A DNA stretch of 64,000 nt from assembly GCA_002105175.1 (NCBI GenBank), contig MCGE01000010.1, positions 496,001 through 560,000 on the forward strand, given 5' to 3'. How positions within the stretch are numbered: the stretch's first letter is position 1; each line of letters opens with the position of its first letter. This document shows, piece by piece, positions 49,096 to 64,000 of the stretch. The notes beneath the pieces are model-generated. The model searched no databases, was not told the DNA's origin, and was given only the letters and a program-made list of their open reading frames with translations. This DNA is from Absidia repens (lineage: Eukaryota; Mucoromycota; Mucoromycetes; Mucorales; Cunninghamellaceae). The translations under genes and the position numbers were made by a program.

Positions 49096-51266
49096 ATGAA
49101 TTTTAAGATATTATCAAAATACGATGATCTATGTGCTTCTCTATTCTTGGACGATCAATATCTCTGGTTTGATACTATCAAAATGAATGACGAACAGGTG
49201 AATGCAGATACCCCATTTGATGTTATCAAACAGATCATTTATGACCATGTTATTGTGAAGCGGCAAGTCAGTCAGGCAGCCAAGGCGCTTTTGAAGTACG
49301 TGATTAATAGAATTATGCAGTATGACTTACTAATCCCATTGCCCCAATGCACTGTTTACATAGTTTACCATTCTTTCAATTATATTTGGAGAACAAGGAC
49401 CGTAAAGAAAGATCAGAATTCACTGCACATGTCAAACGGTATTTGCTGATGTAAGTGGAAACGCAAGTTGAAGTAATGATGGTAATGGTGATGGTGAGCG
49501 TATGTGTGTGTTGGTGGGCTAGGGAGAAGGTCAATATGGATCATAGAGTGTGAAATAACGTAGCATTTGTATTCGCTTTAGGTATATGCCTCATGCTGGA
49601 TATGAAATCAGCGACACAACCAGGTATACGGGGGTGGAAGCATGTGTCATATCAACGAAAGCTTGGGAAGTTGCGGATGAAATACGGAATTGCACTGGAA
49701 TGATCGCCTGTCTAAAGCCTGAAGATGATGCTGAATTACAACAATCCAACAGAGATTTCAGTGTCATGTATTCTCAACGACGTGACTCGAATTGTCTCTT
49801 CCTCGGTCCTGCAAGGTTTATGAATGTAAGCCTTCTTTAAAGCTACTCGATTAATTGAATTTGTATTCATGATCTTTTTATTATTTTATTTTTAGCATGA
49901 TTGTGGATCGAATTGCAGGGTAATATCGAAAATGCCAAAAAAAAAAAAAAAAAATCGTTGGAAATGATTTCGTAGCCGAAACTGACACTGTTCGTTTTCT
50001 TGATTGTGTATAGTTTATTGGTCTTGGTCCCAATGGTATAACATTTAAGGTACTCCGAAGGATAGAAATCGGCGAAGAACTGACAGTTTTTTATGGGCCA
50101 CATTACTTTGGTACTAATAACTGTGAATGTCGATGCCTGACCTGTGAAACGTAAGTGATTGTTAACAAAATGTTCTACTCATAATACTAACGAACGATTT
50201 ATCTAGAAATAATCGCGGATACTTCACACCTGCTGAAAAGGAATGCACAATCCCACTAAAACAAGAAAATCCCATCGCTGAAATTACCACCACCAATCTA
50301 AGACGTAGTGGAAGAAAAAAAAAGTCCAGAGCTTATGAAGGTAAGGAAAAAAAATCATCACAATGTTGATCATGTTGATCTAACTATGACTGGTGCTTAT
50401 TGTCTCTCGTAGAGTATGTTTTACTGGAAAGTGACAGGCGCCGAAAGCTATCGACAACAATAGACAAAGAAATACCGAAGAAGCTACGACGACGTCCAAA
50501 AATTGAAAAGAAAACCGATGATCAACATCTATTATCAACTCAGCTCTTGAATGGGCTTGAACTGCCTTCCTTGATACCATCTACCAAAGCCAACGATCCT
50601 CTTGTCTACTCGACTACCACATCACTATCTTCTGATTCTGCGGATACGCCACATGACAACTATACACATGGGAAAAGCGACGATGGCAACGGTGTTTTAG
50701 CAACAGGTTTTGTAACAAACATCGGTGAAATGAATCTCGGCAACGGCGGCGACGACTTTTTCCCTGTGGCTGTAGGAATAGACAATCGTACATCAGAATC
50801 GGACACCGACACCCTTCTACGCTCTGCTACGTCTGCCAACTATGCTCTAAAAGAAGAGCCCACTTTCACCGCCCCCACCAAATGTATTTATGACCCAAAA
50901 TGTGCGACATTAGGCATCGGTCCTTTGACGGAGGCAAAGATCAAGGTAGAAAACGAACAAGACAACTGTATCCCAGAATGGCTTCAATCGATGGATTGTT
51001 TTCTAGACGATAGCTCGGAGGTGTCATCTATGTGCAGCGCTGATCTCAAAACTTTAGAAAACTCGGTAACTGACACCTGCGTCACATGCGAACGACCATT
51101 AACCTCTGGCTCAATGCAACGATATACACGACCTACAACGACATCTTTGCAATACCAACAATTACGACAACATGCCATGAATAGATGCTGGAGGTGTAGT
51201 CGTCACTACCTGATTTACCAATTGGAATGGCCGGCCCGTCGACTTCGAATAGTATCAAGGACTTGA
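49096..51266 (+). CDS. SET9: Histone H4K20 methyltransferase (Set9/KMT5 family)
   Basis: Methylates histone H4 Lys20 in chromatin. About seven exons starting MNFKILSKYDDLCASLFLDD. The N-terminal helical region, LYLENKDRKERSEFTAHVKR, then the SET domain: MPHAGYEISDTTRYTGVEAC, SVMYSQRRDSNCLFLGPARF, MNHDCGSNCR (the N-H-D-C core, split by an intron), GEELTVFYGPHYFGTNNCEC, followed by CRCLTCE as post-SET zinc ligands. The C-terminal 250 residues are basic then Ser/Thr-rich, and end with two Cys pairs, CVTCERPL and CWRCSRHYLIYQLEWPARR, a C-terminal zinc-like block seen in fungal Set9 (recalled). Start chosen as the first ATG in phase with the conserved KYDDL. Intron order and phases are consistent. 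Confidence 0.9.
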
Positions 51267-52425
51267 TTTTTTTTTTTTTTTTGTGAAGTGCTCTTTTATA
51301 TGGCACGCCTAGATTTAGTCATATTAGAATAACATAGTTTGAAACCTAGATTAGTATTATGCCAGCGGTCGAAATAGTTAATTATTTGTCTTGAGACTTC
51401 ATCACTTTTTTTTATATTAAACTGTGACGGTCCAATGGGACTAGTACACTTTTGAACCTTTATGAATATCACTGTGCCTGGGAAAGGCGTTGGTTACGGA
51501 TGAATATGGGGCAATGGAGGGATTGTGATCAATTATATCCTGTTTTTAGATGAATTAGTGCAGAACTAGGGTAGAGTTGGCGGACAGTAGGAAGGGATTA
51601 TGACTCGGATATGATTGATATTGCTTAGCTATGGAGAATGGCTGGTGTTGGTGATCTATGGGGTATGATTTAGAACTGCGCAATTGTTTGCTAGGGGTAA
51701 TATTGTCGTTCTTCACGCAGCTCTATGATAAAGTTTGTCAAGAACATAAAAAATGGGACCTCACAGAAAATGCTAAGGATATTTGTTTTACTTGACAATA
51801 AAACAATCATCCTAGTAGTATGATAGGGAAGGTGAAAAGGAACAAAGTTTTATGGTTGGAGGAAGAATTATAGAAAAAAAGGGGAGGTTGTTTGAAGTTT
51901 GTCGGCTTTTGGCTGAAAGTCGATGAATTGCAACACCAAAGACGTTTAACAAAAGGAAATATTATGCGGGTAATTAAATACCATCCAGTGCGTTGGAACG
52001 ATGGTTAATCGATGTTATCTCATATGTAACCTTTTTTCGTTGCGCATACAGATCAATTTTTTCCTTTTTATGCACATGCACATCAACTTCTCTATTTACA
52101 CACCTATAAGTACTGTACAGTACAGCACAATGTGGTTTACGCTCATTAAATAAGACAAATTTAACGTATGAGAAACTATGTAAATATAAAACGCAAGACA
52201 GAGTTTATTCAGTTGTAAATATTAACTATAGCAACTAAAGAAACATACTGACTCAATGGTAATACTATGACACATGTCAAAATATATGTGGTTGAGAGGC
52301 ATAATTATGGGTAATATTGGAGTGTGTAGTAAGGAGCATTTTGATCTAAGATTAACATATCGCCAGATATGCTAGTGCAATCAATCTATCTTCCTAAAAG
52401 AGCAGTGGGCTAATACCCACTGGAT
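51267..52425. other. Gene-free DNA after SET9
   Basis: Contains the SET9 3' end and AT-rich DNA. A palindromic AGTACTGTACAGTACAGC sits at about 52111-52128. The 51765-51782 segment is shared with 9105-9125. No accepted ORF. Confidence 0.4.
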
Positions 52426-52429
52426 AAAA

Positions 52430-53100
52430 ACATTTCAATCCCCGCACACGTGAATATTTATTTTCGTTCGCTTTTAATTTTTCGCTTGCTTCCTTTTTCT
52501 TTCTTTCTTTTTCTCTTCATCATTCGACTTTTTTGAGGTTATGGTGATCTTAGATTAGTGTCAGGTCTAGTTTAGAAGGGGTTTTAGCTCAGGGACTACA
52601 ATATGCCTGGGAAACCCCTTTCATTTTGAATTCAGGATTTAGGATTTAGGACCACCATTAGTTGACCTTTTGGAGCTTCCATTGGCTTGATTTAGTGTTA
52701 GTTTGTCCATAGTTTGTATCTACAACTGAATAAAATATATTTCTTTTTACCTGCTTCAATGAGAAATATTCCATTAGTGTCCTTCATGTCTTGTGTAATA
52801 GATCTTTTTTTTTTTTTTTTTTTTTTCCTACCATCACTCCCATTGTGATTAGTGTTGATCATTGTTTGCTCCAATAAAAGATTTTCCTTTAATCCTCTCA
52901 TGACTTGTACAAGTTATTTGCTCTTATTTAACAGTCGTTTTTTTAGATTAATGTTGACCATTTTTTAAATCTTAAGTTAGACTTTCCCTCGTGCTTTTTA
53001 GAAAAGATCCTTCCCTCACTTGCTACAATGAACCCCTCGCCTTTAGTTTTAGTATCTACCGATTTGCTTCAATAAAATATACCCTTTTATTAACTTGTCC
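52430..53100 (+). repeat. TIR arm, plus orientation (solo, long)
   Basis: TTTCAATCCCCGCACACG, pyrimidine tract (52465-52518), GAGGTTATGGTGATCTTAG, core with GTGTCAGGTCTAGTTTAGAA, CCTGGGAAACCCCTTTCATT and GGACCACCATTAGTTGACC, then GAATAAAATATATTTC, a T-run at 52805-52827 and more CAATAAAAG and TTCAATAAAATATACCC blocks out to 53090. The best preserved long arm. The next inverted arm is at 62.5 kb. Confidence 0.8.
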
Positions 53101-53946
53101 CTGACCCATCAAATAATAAATAATGTCACTATTGTAGCTATTTTGTGAGCGCCTTATCAAACAATTGCTCTCTAATTCACCTATAATGACTATTTTACCC
53201 TCCTGAAGGCCAAGAAACTGGTTGGCAGGTTTAGATGGCGTATGTCAAAGACAGCCATATTCCTGCTCGACCATTCATATAAATGAATCTAGTTCATGCT
53301 TGCGTGTCGACACTGCAACAGATCAGTTTACTCTATTTTTTATCGTGTCCATGACTACTTGTCTCATCTCCCCTTTTGCCTTGGTTGCCGGTTCTAGGTC
53401 ATTCGCTTTCCATTCATATCAATCAATCTATCCCATGTCACCATCGTAGCCCCCGCTAAACTGGACATCTTCTATATATTCACCTCGCTATATTGTATTT
53501 ATTAATTTCTGCATGTGGTATAATAAAATAATAAAAAAATGACGCCCGGATCAAATCCAGTTACGCCGCAAGATGCTTAAAAAACCACGCTTCAACGGTC
53601 TTCCCCTGATACCCAGTACTGTACGTACAGTACGGTACATGGAACCAATTTGGGTGTGGAATGCTTTAAAATTGATAAAAAAAATATAATAATTGATCAC
53701 GTTAGAGACAAAAAACATGTACATGATAAAAATAAAGATAAAAACTTTATTGATGTTCAATATCAAAAAATAATACATGCTAGAATAAAAATAAAATAAC
53801 AGATGAATGACTATGAGCTACAGTATATGAATAAGCTAGACTAAGCTAGAAAGCGAGGGAGAATAATGATGTTGATGATAGAGAAGATGACAATAATGAT
53901 AGTAATGATGATGGTGATGATGGTGATGATGACTAGAGAAGATAAA
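53101..53946. other. Gene-free DNA, FCF2 3' side
   Basis: AT-rich, with a 24 bp palindromic stretch of GTAC/ACGTAC pieces at about 53611-53640 and an ATGATG/GTGATG simple repeat at 53895-53936 next to the FCF2 stop. No gene. Confidence 0.4.
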
Positions 53947-55141
53947 TCAAGATCGCTTGGCCTTCAATTTCTTGTAGTGTTTCTTGCCACCAGATGATTT
54001 GCGTGCTTGAGATTCTTGATACTTGCGGTTATAGTAAGAGCTATAATCATCATTCGACATGATTTCTTCAGCAAAGGTACGTTTGCGGTCCTTCTTATTG
54101 ATACGTGATGAGAAAAATTCAGTAGCGCCTTCAATAATAGTACCCATTTGGAAGTATTTTGGATCAGGTCCTTTGCCCATCTTCTTGTAATGTCGCTTTC
54201 GGTCCAATACATGTCGCATCCTAAGAATTTGAAGGTCCCGTTTGATTTCTGGAGTGACATCCGCTAATGGCATATCAAACCATCCTTTGCCAGCAGTTTT
54301 CTCCCGTTCCTGATAATCCCCCCCCGAGAAAGAGAAGTTAATACAAGATAATGCTATGCCTATGCCTATGCCCTTTTGCCCTCCTCCTTTTTAATTCCGT
54401 TTTGTACACATACCAATTGTCGTTCCTTTCTTGATAGAGGTTTACTCTCTTCTTTGATTTTCGTCAATGCTACTAAGGTTTTGGTGTTTTTTGTATCCAG
54501 ACCAGATTCATCATGATCAACCACTGCGACTGTTTGAGAGGATAACTTGGCAATACCATCTTCATTGGCCTTGATGTACAGTTCGTCATCTATTGACACA
54601 CCAGGTTGTAGCTTTGGCAGTCTAGTAAATAAACAGGAAAAAAAAAAGATATCAATTAGTAAATCCAACCATATTTCTGATCAAACGACGTGTAGTTTAA
54701 TCTGGGATAGGTGCTTACTCTAAATTCATGTGGGTCTTTTGGCCGCTTCTGAAAGACAATAAAAAAAAAGGAAAGTGAGTTTGATACCGAGCCGTTGCCT
54801 AGAGAGTATATTGCCTTGTCAAGTGCTTACTCGAGTTTAATGACGCCGTCTTGTTGTTTTCGTAAAGCATTTTGAGCCTTATCCAGAAGATCATCGAGAT
54901 CGTCGTCTTGTTCTTCATCACTAGAACTTTCTTGATCGTCGCTATCGTTGTTGCTGTCTTCATCTGTGCTGTCATGTTCCTCAGATTCAGTATCTTGTGG
55001 TGGTGTTTCAACGGTATGTGATTGATCTTTTTTTCCTTTGGTTGAATGTTTAGATGTGGTATCCATGTCAATCATTGATTCTTTTTCCGGTATGGTGCTA
55101 TCCTGAATGGCTGCCGCACGACGACGAGTAGTAACAACCAT
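53947..55141 (-). CDS. FCF2: Pre-rRNA processing protein Fcf2
   Basis: Needed for early 35S pre-rRNA cleavages (A0-A2) in the nucleolus. Four exons: about 54833-55141, 54720-54750, 54415-54622 and 53947-54313. It starts MVVTTRRRAAAIQD. An acidic N-terminal region (SDDQESSSDEEQDDDLDDLL) is followed by LPKLQPGVSIDDELYI. The Fcf2 domain shows TAGKGWFDMPLADVTPEIKR, LQILRMRHVLDRKRHYKK, then FQMGTIIEGATEFFSSRI and a basic tail KKHYKKLKAKRS. These are the family's conserved blocks. Product is about 300 residues. It shares a short divergent-free spacer with phosphoglucomutase on the same strand. Confidence 0.92.
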
Positions 55142-55587
55142 TGTAAAATAAAAATAAAAATAGATTAAGGAAGTAAAAGAAAACGAAAAAAGAATTTTCA
55201 AAGCGGAAAAATAGTCACTGCCAGATTCCAAAAAAAAAAACATTCAACATCCGCTGGAACCGCAAGACCAAAAAAAAGGGGGGGTGTCTATATTTCGCGA
55301 AGTCAAATACTGTTCGACTGTAATCGTTGGATAGGAGAAAAGACATTTTTGACAATTTGACTGAAAAAGGAGACCGCATAAAACTATATAAATGATACTC
55401 AATATCAAATACAAAATTACAACAAAAACAAAATAAATCATTGTGGTATGAATATATACATATATAATATATATAACAGTACATTGATATGATAATGGGG
55501 TTTTTATTGTTTTGTGGGTAAAACCCAAAAGATAAAACTATAGATTGAATCAATATAAAATAAATGGTACACTAAAAATGGCTACAT
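55142..55587. other. FCF2 upstream / PGM downstream spacer
   Basis: 446 bp between two minus-strand genes: FCF2 promoter and PGM 3' end. TA-rich blocks at 55449-55475 and poly(A)-like sites on the minus strand. No gene seen in the overlapping short frames. Confidence 0.4.
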
Positions 55588-59215
<3,628 letters not shown>

Positions 59216-60473
59216 TCAAGAAGTGGAGTAATCCCAATAAGAGCCATACATGAGTACTTGAGTCAAGGAATGCCGAAGTATAATAGGGGAGATTGGTTTG
59301 GCGAGACAGCCATTCTAAATGATCACAAAGTGTTCAATGTCAGTAAATACCGTGGATTAATTGAAGATCAAAGCGCACACACACACCTTCAAATTTACTT
59401 ACCATTCCAACCTTCAAATATGTTTTTTTCCATTCTAAAGACATGTTGGTAGTTACAGCCACAATAGGAGCCCGTCTATTTTGAATCAACACAGTGTCCA
59501 GGCTGTAATTTTCAAATCGTTGTTCTTGAAGCTGGTGACCCCTACGAATCCAGCTAGCAGCATCCACGCCATTGAGTCCAGGCATATCAATATCCATCAA
59601 AATCAAATCGTAAGCTTGCTGTCGTAGTTTTTCAATAGCACATTCTCCACTGGACACCATGTCCATATATTCAAAGATATCCGCCATGTGTAGTTTAAGT
59701 GCCTTTTCTAATACTTTGAGATTGATATCGTTGTCGTCCACCAAGAGTACACGTAAGTTGCTGGTAGAGTTGCTGCTACTATCATTGCTGTTGCTACTGT
59801 CGTCCATTGTGGTACCTGTAGGTGAAGTTGGTTTGCTATATTGAAAATAGTGTTGTCGTTTCCAAAACGTGGGCGAAGTGGGTGATTTCGGTAGCAGTAG
59901 GGTTCGTCTTACGAGTGACTGACTTGATAAAGAAGTTGTCAATGATAAAGAGTTGCTATTGTTGGTAGATGATGTAGTGGAGTCCACTGCAGCAGTTGTT
60001 ACTGTGTTGGCTAAACATGAACTAGGAGTAAGAGGGGATGTATGCCTTGAAGAAGAGGTGCTAGAAAGTAAAGTTGGTGATGGAGTAGAAGCACCGGTAT
60101 CAATAGGGCACATATAAATCGCATGTCGAGGAAGAGACGGTCGTCTAGTGTATTGATAACAGTATTGAAGAGATGACCGTCGTCGTTGATAAAGTTGGGA
60201 TGGATTAATAAATGCTTTTTGCTGGAGAAGATCTGGTGTTGTCGGAAGAGCAGTTGCTGAAGGTGAAGACGGTGAATCTACGCCAGAGCCTGCGGTTGAC
60301 GTTCGACGATGTTGAGAGTTGAAGTAATCCAGTTTGAGAATAAAAAGGTAAGTGAAAAAAAAAGAAAGAAAGAGGAAAAGAAAAATGAAAAAAATTAAAA
60401 TAGCAGTTGAAGGCGTTTTAAAAAAAAAGCTTGTCACCCTTTTATGTCGCACACAGACATACACACAAAGCAT
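59216..60473 (-). CDS. Stand-alone response regulator (receiver domain protein)
   Basis: CheY-like receiver that would accept phosphate from a histidine phosphotransfer protein. Two exons: about 59352-60473 and 59216-59312. Receiver motifs: NLRVLLVDDNDINLKVLEK (acidic pair), YDLILMDIDMPGLNG (phospho-acceptor Asp), APIVAVTTNMS (switch Thr), and GMNGCLAKPIS (conserved Lys), the last one formed only after splicing. It ends GSYWDYSTS. The first 200 residues are Ser/Thr-rich, disordered, with short basic RRRSS patches. The frame's first 50 residues are hydrophobic and T-tract encoded and are probably leader or intron, so the true start may lie further in or in another exon. No output DNA-binding or kinase domain. 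Not confidently Ssk1 or Skn7. Confidence 0.85.
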
Positions 60474-61715
60474 TTATACAAAAATAAAAAAGATAATCTA
60501 GACCAATCGATAAAAATGATTTGTTAGTCCAAGCATGATTTATTCCAAAATACAAAAATGTCAACAAATAATGTATTATTCAGATGCTTAGTGCTGATTG
60601 ATTGCTAAGTGCTGACTGCTTAAGTATAAATTCTTTATGATAGGATCCCGAGATCTAATATAAAAAAATTCTATTTCTATTTATATTGAAAATAGCATCT
60701 GTCGTTCTTACGTAGCACTCTTTTTGTTTGTCGCACCTTCTTCAAATAAATCAACTTTGTTCTTTTTATACCTACTCTGCTTCGATTACACCAGATTCAA
60801 AAATAATATAATATAAAATGCAAAGCTATCAAAACATAGTTTAATTGACAGGCCAGATGAAAGGACTATGTGCCTTTTTCACATCACTTGATCATGAGAT
60901 TTGGCTCTGCTTTTGAATGGTCAGTGTGGTCAACGCGAAAAAAAGGAGGACAAAAATGTTCAAGCGCCGCTTAAGTTGCTGAAAATGAAAACAAAAAAAT
61001 CAACCCTTCTTGATTCAGGGCAAGCTCCTATTATCGCCTCTTTTGAATAGTATTAAACGAGGGGGTGAATTTTTGATTTCATAATTATATGTACCGTGTT
61101 TACATAAATAACAAACAAGTATGTAGATTGATTTTGATAACAACAACGCATGTTACTGTAGTCAAAGCATTTTTAAGATTTTATTTTTAATCACTTGCTT
61201 ATATGGCAAAAAACCAGAGAGAGACGATATCAGACAAGATTTTTTTTTTTCTTTAAAGTGCATTCGATGACATATTTAGGAAAGTGACATGATCAAGTGG
61301 TCTTTACCTTCCATTGGCCTCTTTCATAACGATAGAGTGTATGGTATCGATAAAACGTTTTGCCTGGTAACACGTGAAGAAATCGGAGCTTTAGGGGAAA
61401 CCCTTTGATCATGCTAGTAAGGAAAGTGCAAATGTCTCTTTTATAAGCTGAATGCCATAGTATAAATGATTGATCAAAGGCATCATCCCTTCGAAATTAT
61501 GTTTTTGATATATTACTATAGGCGAAGCGCTGTTTAACTTTGATAACCCGATTGGAAGAAGCTAAGAAAAACTACAATAACCCGATAGCCCGACCCCAAC
61601 ATCTGCAAAGATGCTAGTGGACATTAAAATCAGACGAAACATCTTCTGTAAAAGCGACACAGCCTAAGACTAATAAGATAAAAGATGCATCTATACAGTG
61701 ACCACATATCATACT
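60474..61715. other. Gene-free intergenic DNA
   Basis: AT-rich, promoter side of the response regulator. A 25 bp direct pair TGCTTAAGT/TGCTAAGTGCTG lies at 60590-60625. No ORF accepted. Confidence 0.4.
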
Positions 61716-62135
61716 AAGCGATTTTGACTTGTCCATACTTGAATGAAAACGAGAAGAAAAGTCCTCAAAAGATGGTATTTTTCTAAAGGAATACGCAAAC
61801 GATCTGTTTTATTCCCATGAGTGACCCTCGACGTATCTAGGGCATTTGTGAGGAGTTTAATCAGTAATCTCTTGAACTAAATATAGTATATCTATAGCCA
61901 CACATTTTTTGTTCACGTCTCAGTCAAGCGATTTTGACTTGTCCATACTTGAATGAAAACGAGAAGAAAAGTCCTCAAAAGATGGTATTTTTCTAAAGGA
62001 ATACGCAAACGATCTGTTTTATTCCCATGAGTGACCCTCGACGTATCTAGGGCATTTGTGAGGAGTTTAATCAGTAATCTCTTGAACTAAATATAGTATA
62101 TCTATAGCCACACATTTTTTGTTCACGTCTCAGTC
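61716..62135. repeat. Exact tandem duplication of 210 bp
   Basis: Copy 1 is 61716-61925 and copy 2 is 61926-62135. Both start AAGCGATTTTGACTTG, contain GACCCTCGACGTATCTAGGG and end TTGTTCACGTCTCAGTC. I found no mismatch reading the two side by side. The unit has no ORF and is absent elsewhere in the window. Confidence 0.92.
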
Positions 62136-62470
62136 CTACATTCAAATCGACATCAGACACAAATAACATGGATTGACGAAATCAAATTGGATGATTGCTT
62201 CGTCAACGTCATAACATTGAACAAGCCATCACTTTTTCCCATCAATTTCCGGTACATTGCATGTTTAAAGTACCAAAGATAAAGTACAACAGTATAATAA
62301 AGGGACCTCAATTAGTGTTATCACAGTTATTCTTCTATGATTTTTTATTAGCTCATCACCGTCGTTGTTTTTTACCCTTTTCAAGAAACCCCATCCATCC
62401 CCCTTTTTTGTTCTTTCGATTGATAGAGTACTGAGTACGTCAGTTTTTTTTTTGTCCTTAATGCATATAT
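62136..62470. other. Spacer between tandem duplication and TIR arm
   Basis: AT-rich DNA; a 79-codon frame at 62195-62434 has no domain and is not called. Confidence 0.35.
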
Positions 62471-62479
62471 ATACAAGAT

Positions 62480-62835
62480 TAAACAGACATATTTTATTCA
62501 GATATAGATATATACAATGGCACCAAACACTAAACTAAGCTACTGATGGTTTCATAACTAATCTAAGCTGAAAGCTAGTCTAAGAGTGGTCCCAAATTTT
62601 GATTCCAAAGTGAAAGGGTTTCCCCATGATGTTTGTATTGCATTTTTCAAAGTGCCCCTGAAAAAAGTTCTAACTACTAATCCTAAATCACCAGAACCTC
62701 CATTGACGCTTCAATGGATATAATTTCCTAAAGAAAGAGAGAAAGAAGAAAAAAAGAAAAAAGAGAGAAAAATAGAAAATTATATGTGGCGGCATTTAAA
62801 TTATCACACCTGCAAAAAATTTAGAGTTCAGTAGT
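62480..62835 (-). repeat. TIR arm, minus orientation
   Basis: On the minus strand: AATTTAAATGCCGCC at the outer end, pyrimidine tract (62733-62780), GCGTCAATGGAGGTTCTGG, GGATTAGTAGTTAG, TTGCAATACAAACATCATGG, AACCCTTTCACTTTGG, and finally CTGAATAAAATATGTCTG. Diverged subtype. It is the only inverted partner to the right of the plus arms at 46.2 and 52.4 kb. Confidence 0.75.
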
Positions 62836-63028
62836 CGTGCTTCCGGGTGCGTACCCCAGCACCACACCACCCACCATCACACCAAAATGCGAACATAAAT
62901 AAATGAAACCAACAACTATTGTTTGATATTGACGTATTATAGTAAACGAATAGCCAAATAAGGTCATTTTATTCTATGGTTGAAAAATGAGGAATCACTT
63001 GAGCAACCCTATATGATAATAAATATTA

Positions 63029-63970
63029 TCATATGGTAGATTTTGTTGGTATGTTGGATGGGCTATACTGATTCAAATGCTGGATAGCATTTTGGTATTC
63101 TAACTGTAGTCGTTCAGCATCATGTAATGAGGCCGGTCTCATCTTCCATGGCTCTCTGAATGCTTCATCATCGGTAACTATGTTGGTATCATTGTATGTG
63201 TACTTGTCATTTGCATTGCCGTTATTGTTATCCGTACTGATAGTGGCTCTGCCGTTATCATCCGATGAACCTTTCAGCCCAATATCTTTCCCTAAATCTG
63301 GTGCTGCCACACTGTCAAAAAAAAAAAATTGATGAGGTTATTTTTCAATTTCCGATCAGCAAAAAAAATAAAAAATCAGGGACATACCTCATTAATATAG
63401 ATAGCTCCATAACACCTGTGCATACAGCACCCAATATATTCCAAATGATAGATAAAGTCAGTCCACCTCCTGGAGTAGTCAAAATTTTGCTTCGAAGGAT
63501 GGCAAACATTAGCATAGATATACCATAAATGAGCCCTCCAAAAAATCCAATGAAGACCATGACTTTTATCTACATTGGTAATTATAAAAATGTCGAAATT
63601 GTTAACAAATAGATATCACTAATTATTTTTATAGCCATGTCATATTGTACCTTAAATATTCCATTTTTTATATTATTGACACGATGTCTGGGCATATTAT
63701 AATTTTGCAGGTGAGATTCAAGAATTCGAATAAGCCGTGCCCCGCAATATAAAATAGTGACAGCCAATATAGTACAATAAGCAAACCAGCAATAATAAAG
63801 GCCATGGGTAAAGTTTCTTGCAATAGAAGGTTTGGTATTAGAAAATGCGCCAGCGGAAAAAGTACAAGTCAAATTAGTTACCGCCATACTGACAAGCAAG
63901 GCAATGACGGAAATATCAAGAGCTTTTGCGCTTGGCAACCACCCTTTAGAGACAGCTTGATGACTCTGTT
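63029..63970 (-). CDS. Multi-pass membrane protein, 5' end beyond window
   Basis: Last three exons of a gene whose start lies past position 64000; the exon begins about 63970 after a likely intron end (CTAATACAATG... AAACAG). Exons: about 63650-63970, 63390-63570 and 63029-63312. At least four hydrophobic segments are visible: ISVIALLVSMAVTNLTCTF, YYCWFAYCTILAVTILYCGA, VMVFIGFFGGLIYGISMLMF and LTLSIIWNILGAVCTGVMEL. The polar C-terminal tail of about 90 residues carries Asn/Asp-rich sequence and ends YSPSNIPTKSTI. I do not recognise the family. It could be a 7-TM receptor-like fungal protein, but the missing N-terminal part prevents a decision. Confidence 0.65.
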
Positions 63971-64000
63971 TGATGACATTGTATTAGTGATGCGTACAAG

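Noticed and set aside
62820..62880. Possible tRNA-like fragment around CCGGGTGCGTACCCCAGC
   Set aside because: No matching acceptor, D- or anticodon arms could be folded around it.

Overview
The window is nuclear DNA from a filamentous fungus, most likely an early-diverging one of the Mucoromycota (Mucorales type). The reasons are AT-rich intergenic DNA, genes split by many short GT-AG introns, coding runs of Gln/Asn/His, and a typical fungal gene set (Set1, Set9, Pah1, Tvp18, Nhp2, Kxd1, Fcf2, NAPE-PLD). The genus cannot be named from sequence alone. No prokaryotic features are present.

Layout. 0.1-8 kb: a 1-acylglycerol-3-phosphate acyltransferase (-), a YANK/STK32-like protein kinase (+) and the COMPASS methyltransferase Set1 (-). 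8-11.5 kb: gene-free DNA holding a 1.8 kb element with long terminal inverted repeats. 11.6-21 kb: lipin/Pah1 phosphatidate phosphatase (-), an unknown coiled-coil protein (+), an F-box/LRR protein (-) and a small KxDL protein (+). 21-31.4 kb: a repeat-rich island with one tRNA-Glu(UUC) and no convincing protein gene. 31.4-43.2 kb: Nhp2 (+), Yip1 (+), a Kelch-repeat membrane protein (-), a 13-exon 6-phosphofructo-2-kinase whose bisphosphatase site is degraded (+), a tiny zinc-knuckle protein (-) and a DUF202 membrane protein (-). 43.8-51.3 kb: Tvp18 (-), a NAPE-PLD-like hydrolase (-) and a Set9/KMT5 methyltransferase (+). 51.3-53.9 kb: repeats. 53.9-60.5 kb: Fcf2 (-), phosphoglucomutase (-) and a stand-alone response regulator (-). 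60.5-64 kb: an exact 210 bp tandem duplication, another repeat arm and a 5'-truncated multi-pass membrane protein (-).

Common threads. Three genes act on phosphatidate and related lipids: the acyltransferase makes phosphatidate, Pah1 turns it into diacylglycerol, and the NAPE-PLD homologue releases N-acylethanolamine and phosphatidate. Two genes are histone lysine methyltransferases (H3K4 by Set1, H4K20 by Set9). Two serve ribosome biogenesis (Nhp2, Fcf2), two Golgi traffic (Yip1, Tvp18) and two hexose-phosphate metabolism (phosphoglucomutase, PFK-2). I see no clustering beyond ordinary eukaryotic gene order; neighbours are divergent, convergent or tandem with short spacers.

The least expected signals are (i) a dispersed family of long, modular inverted-repeat arms found at least ten times, with a second GC-richer unit family close to several of them; (ii) the PFK-2/FBPase-2 protein, which has lost several bisphosphatase catalytic residues and contains a 13 nt microexon; and (iii) a 55-residue spliced zinc-knuckle gene. 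All gene models were spliced by eye from splice consensus and protein conservation, so exon edges may be off by a few bases.
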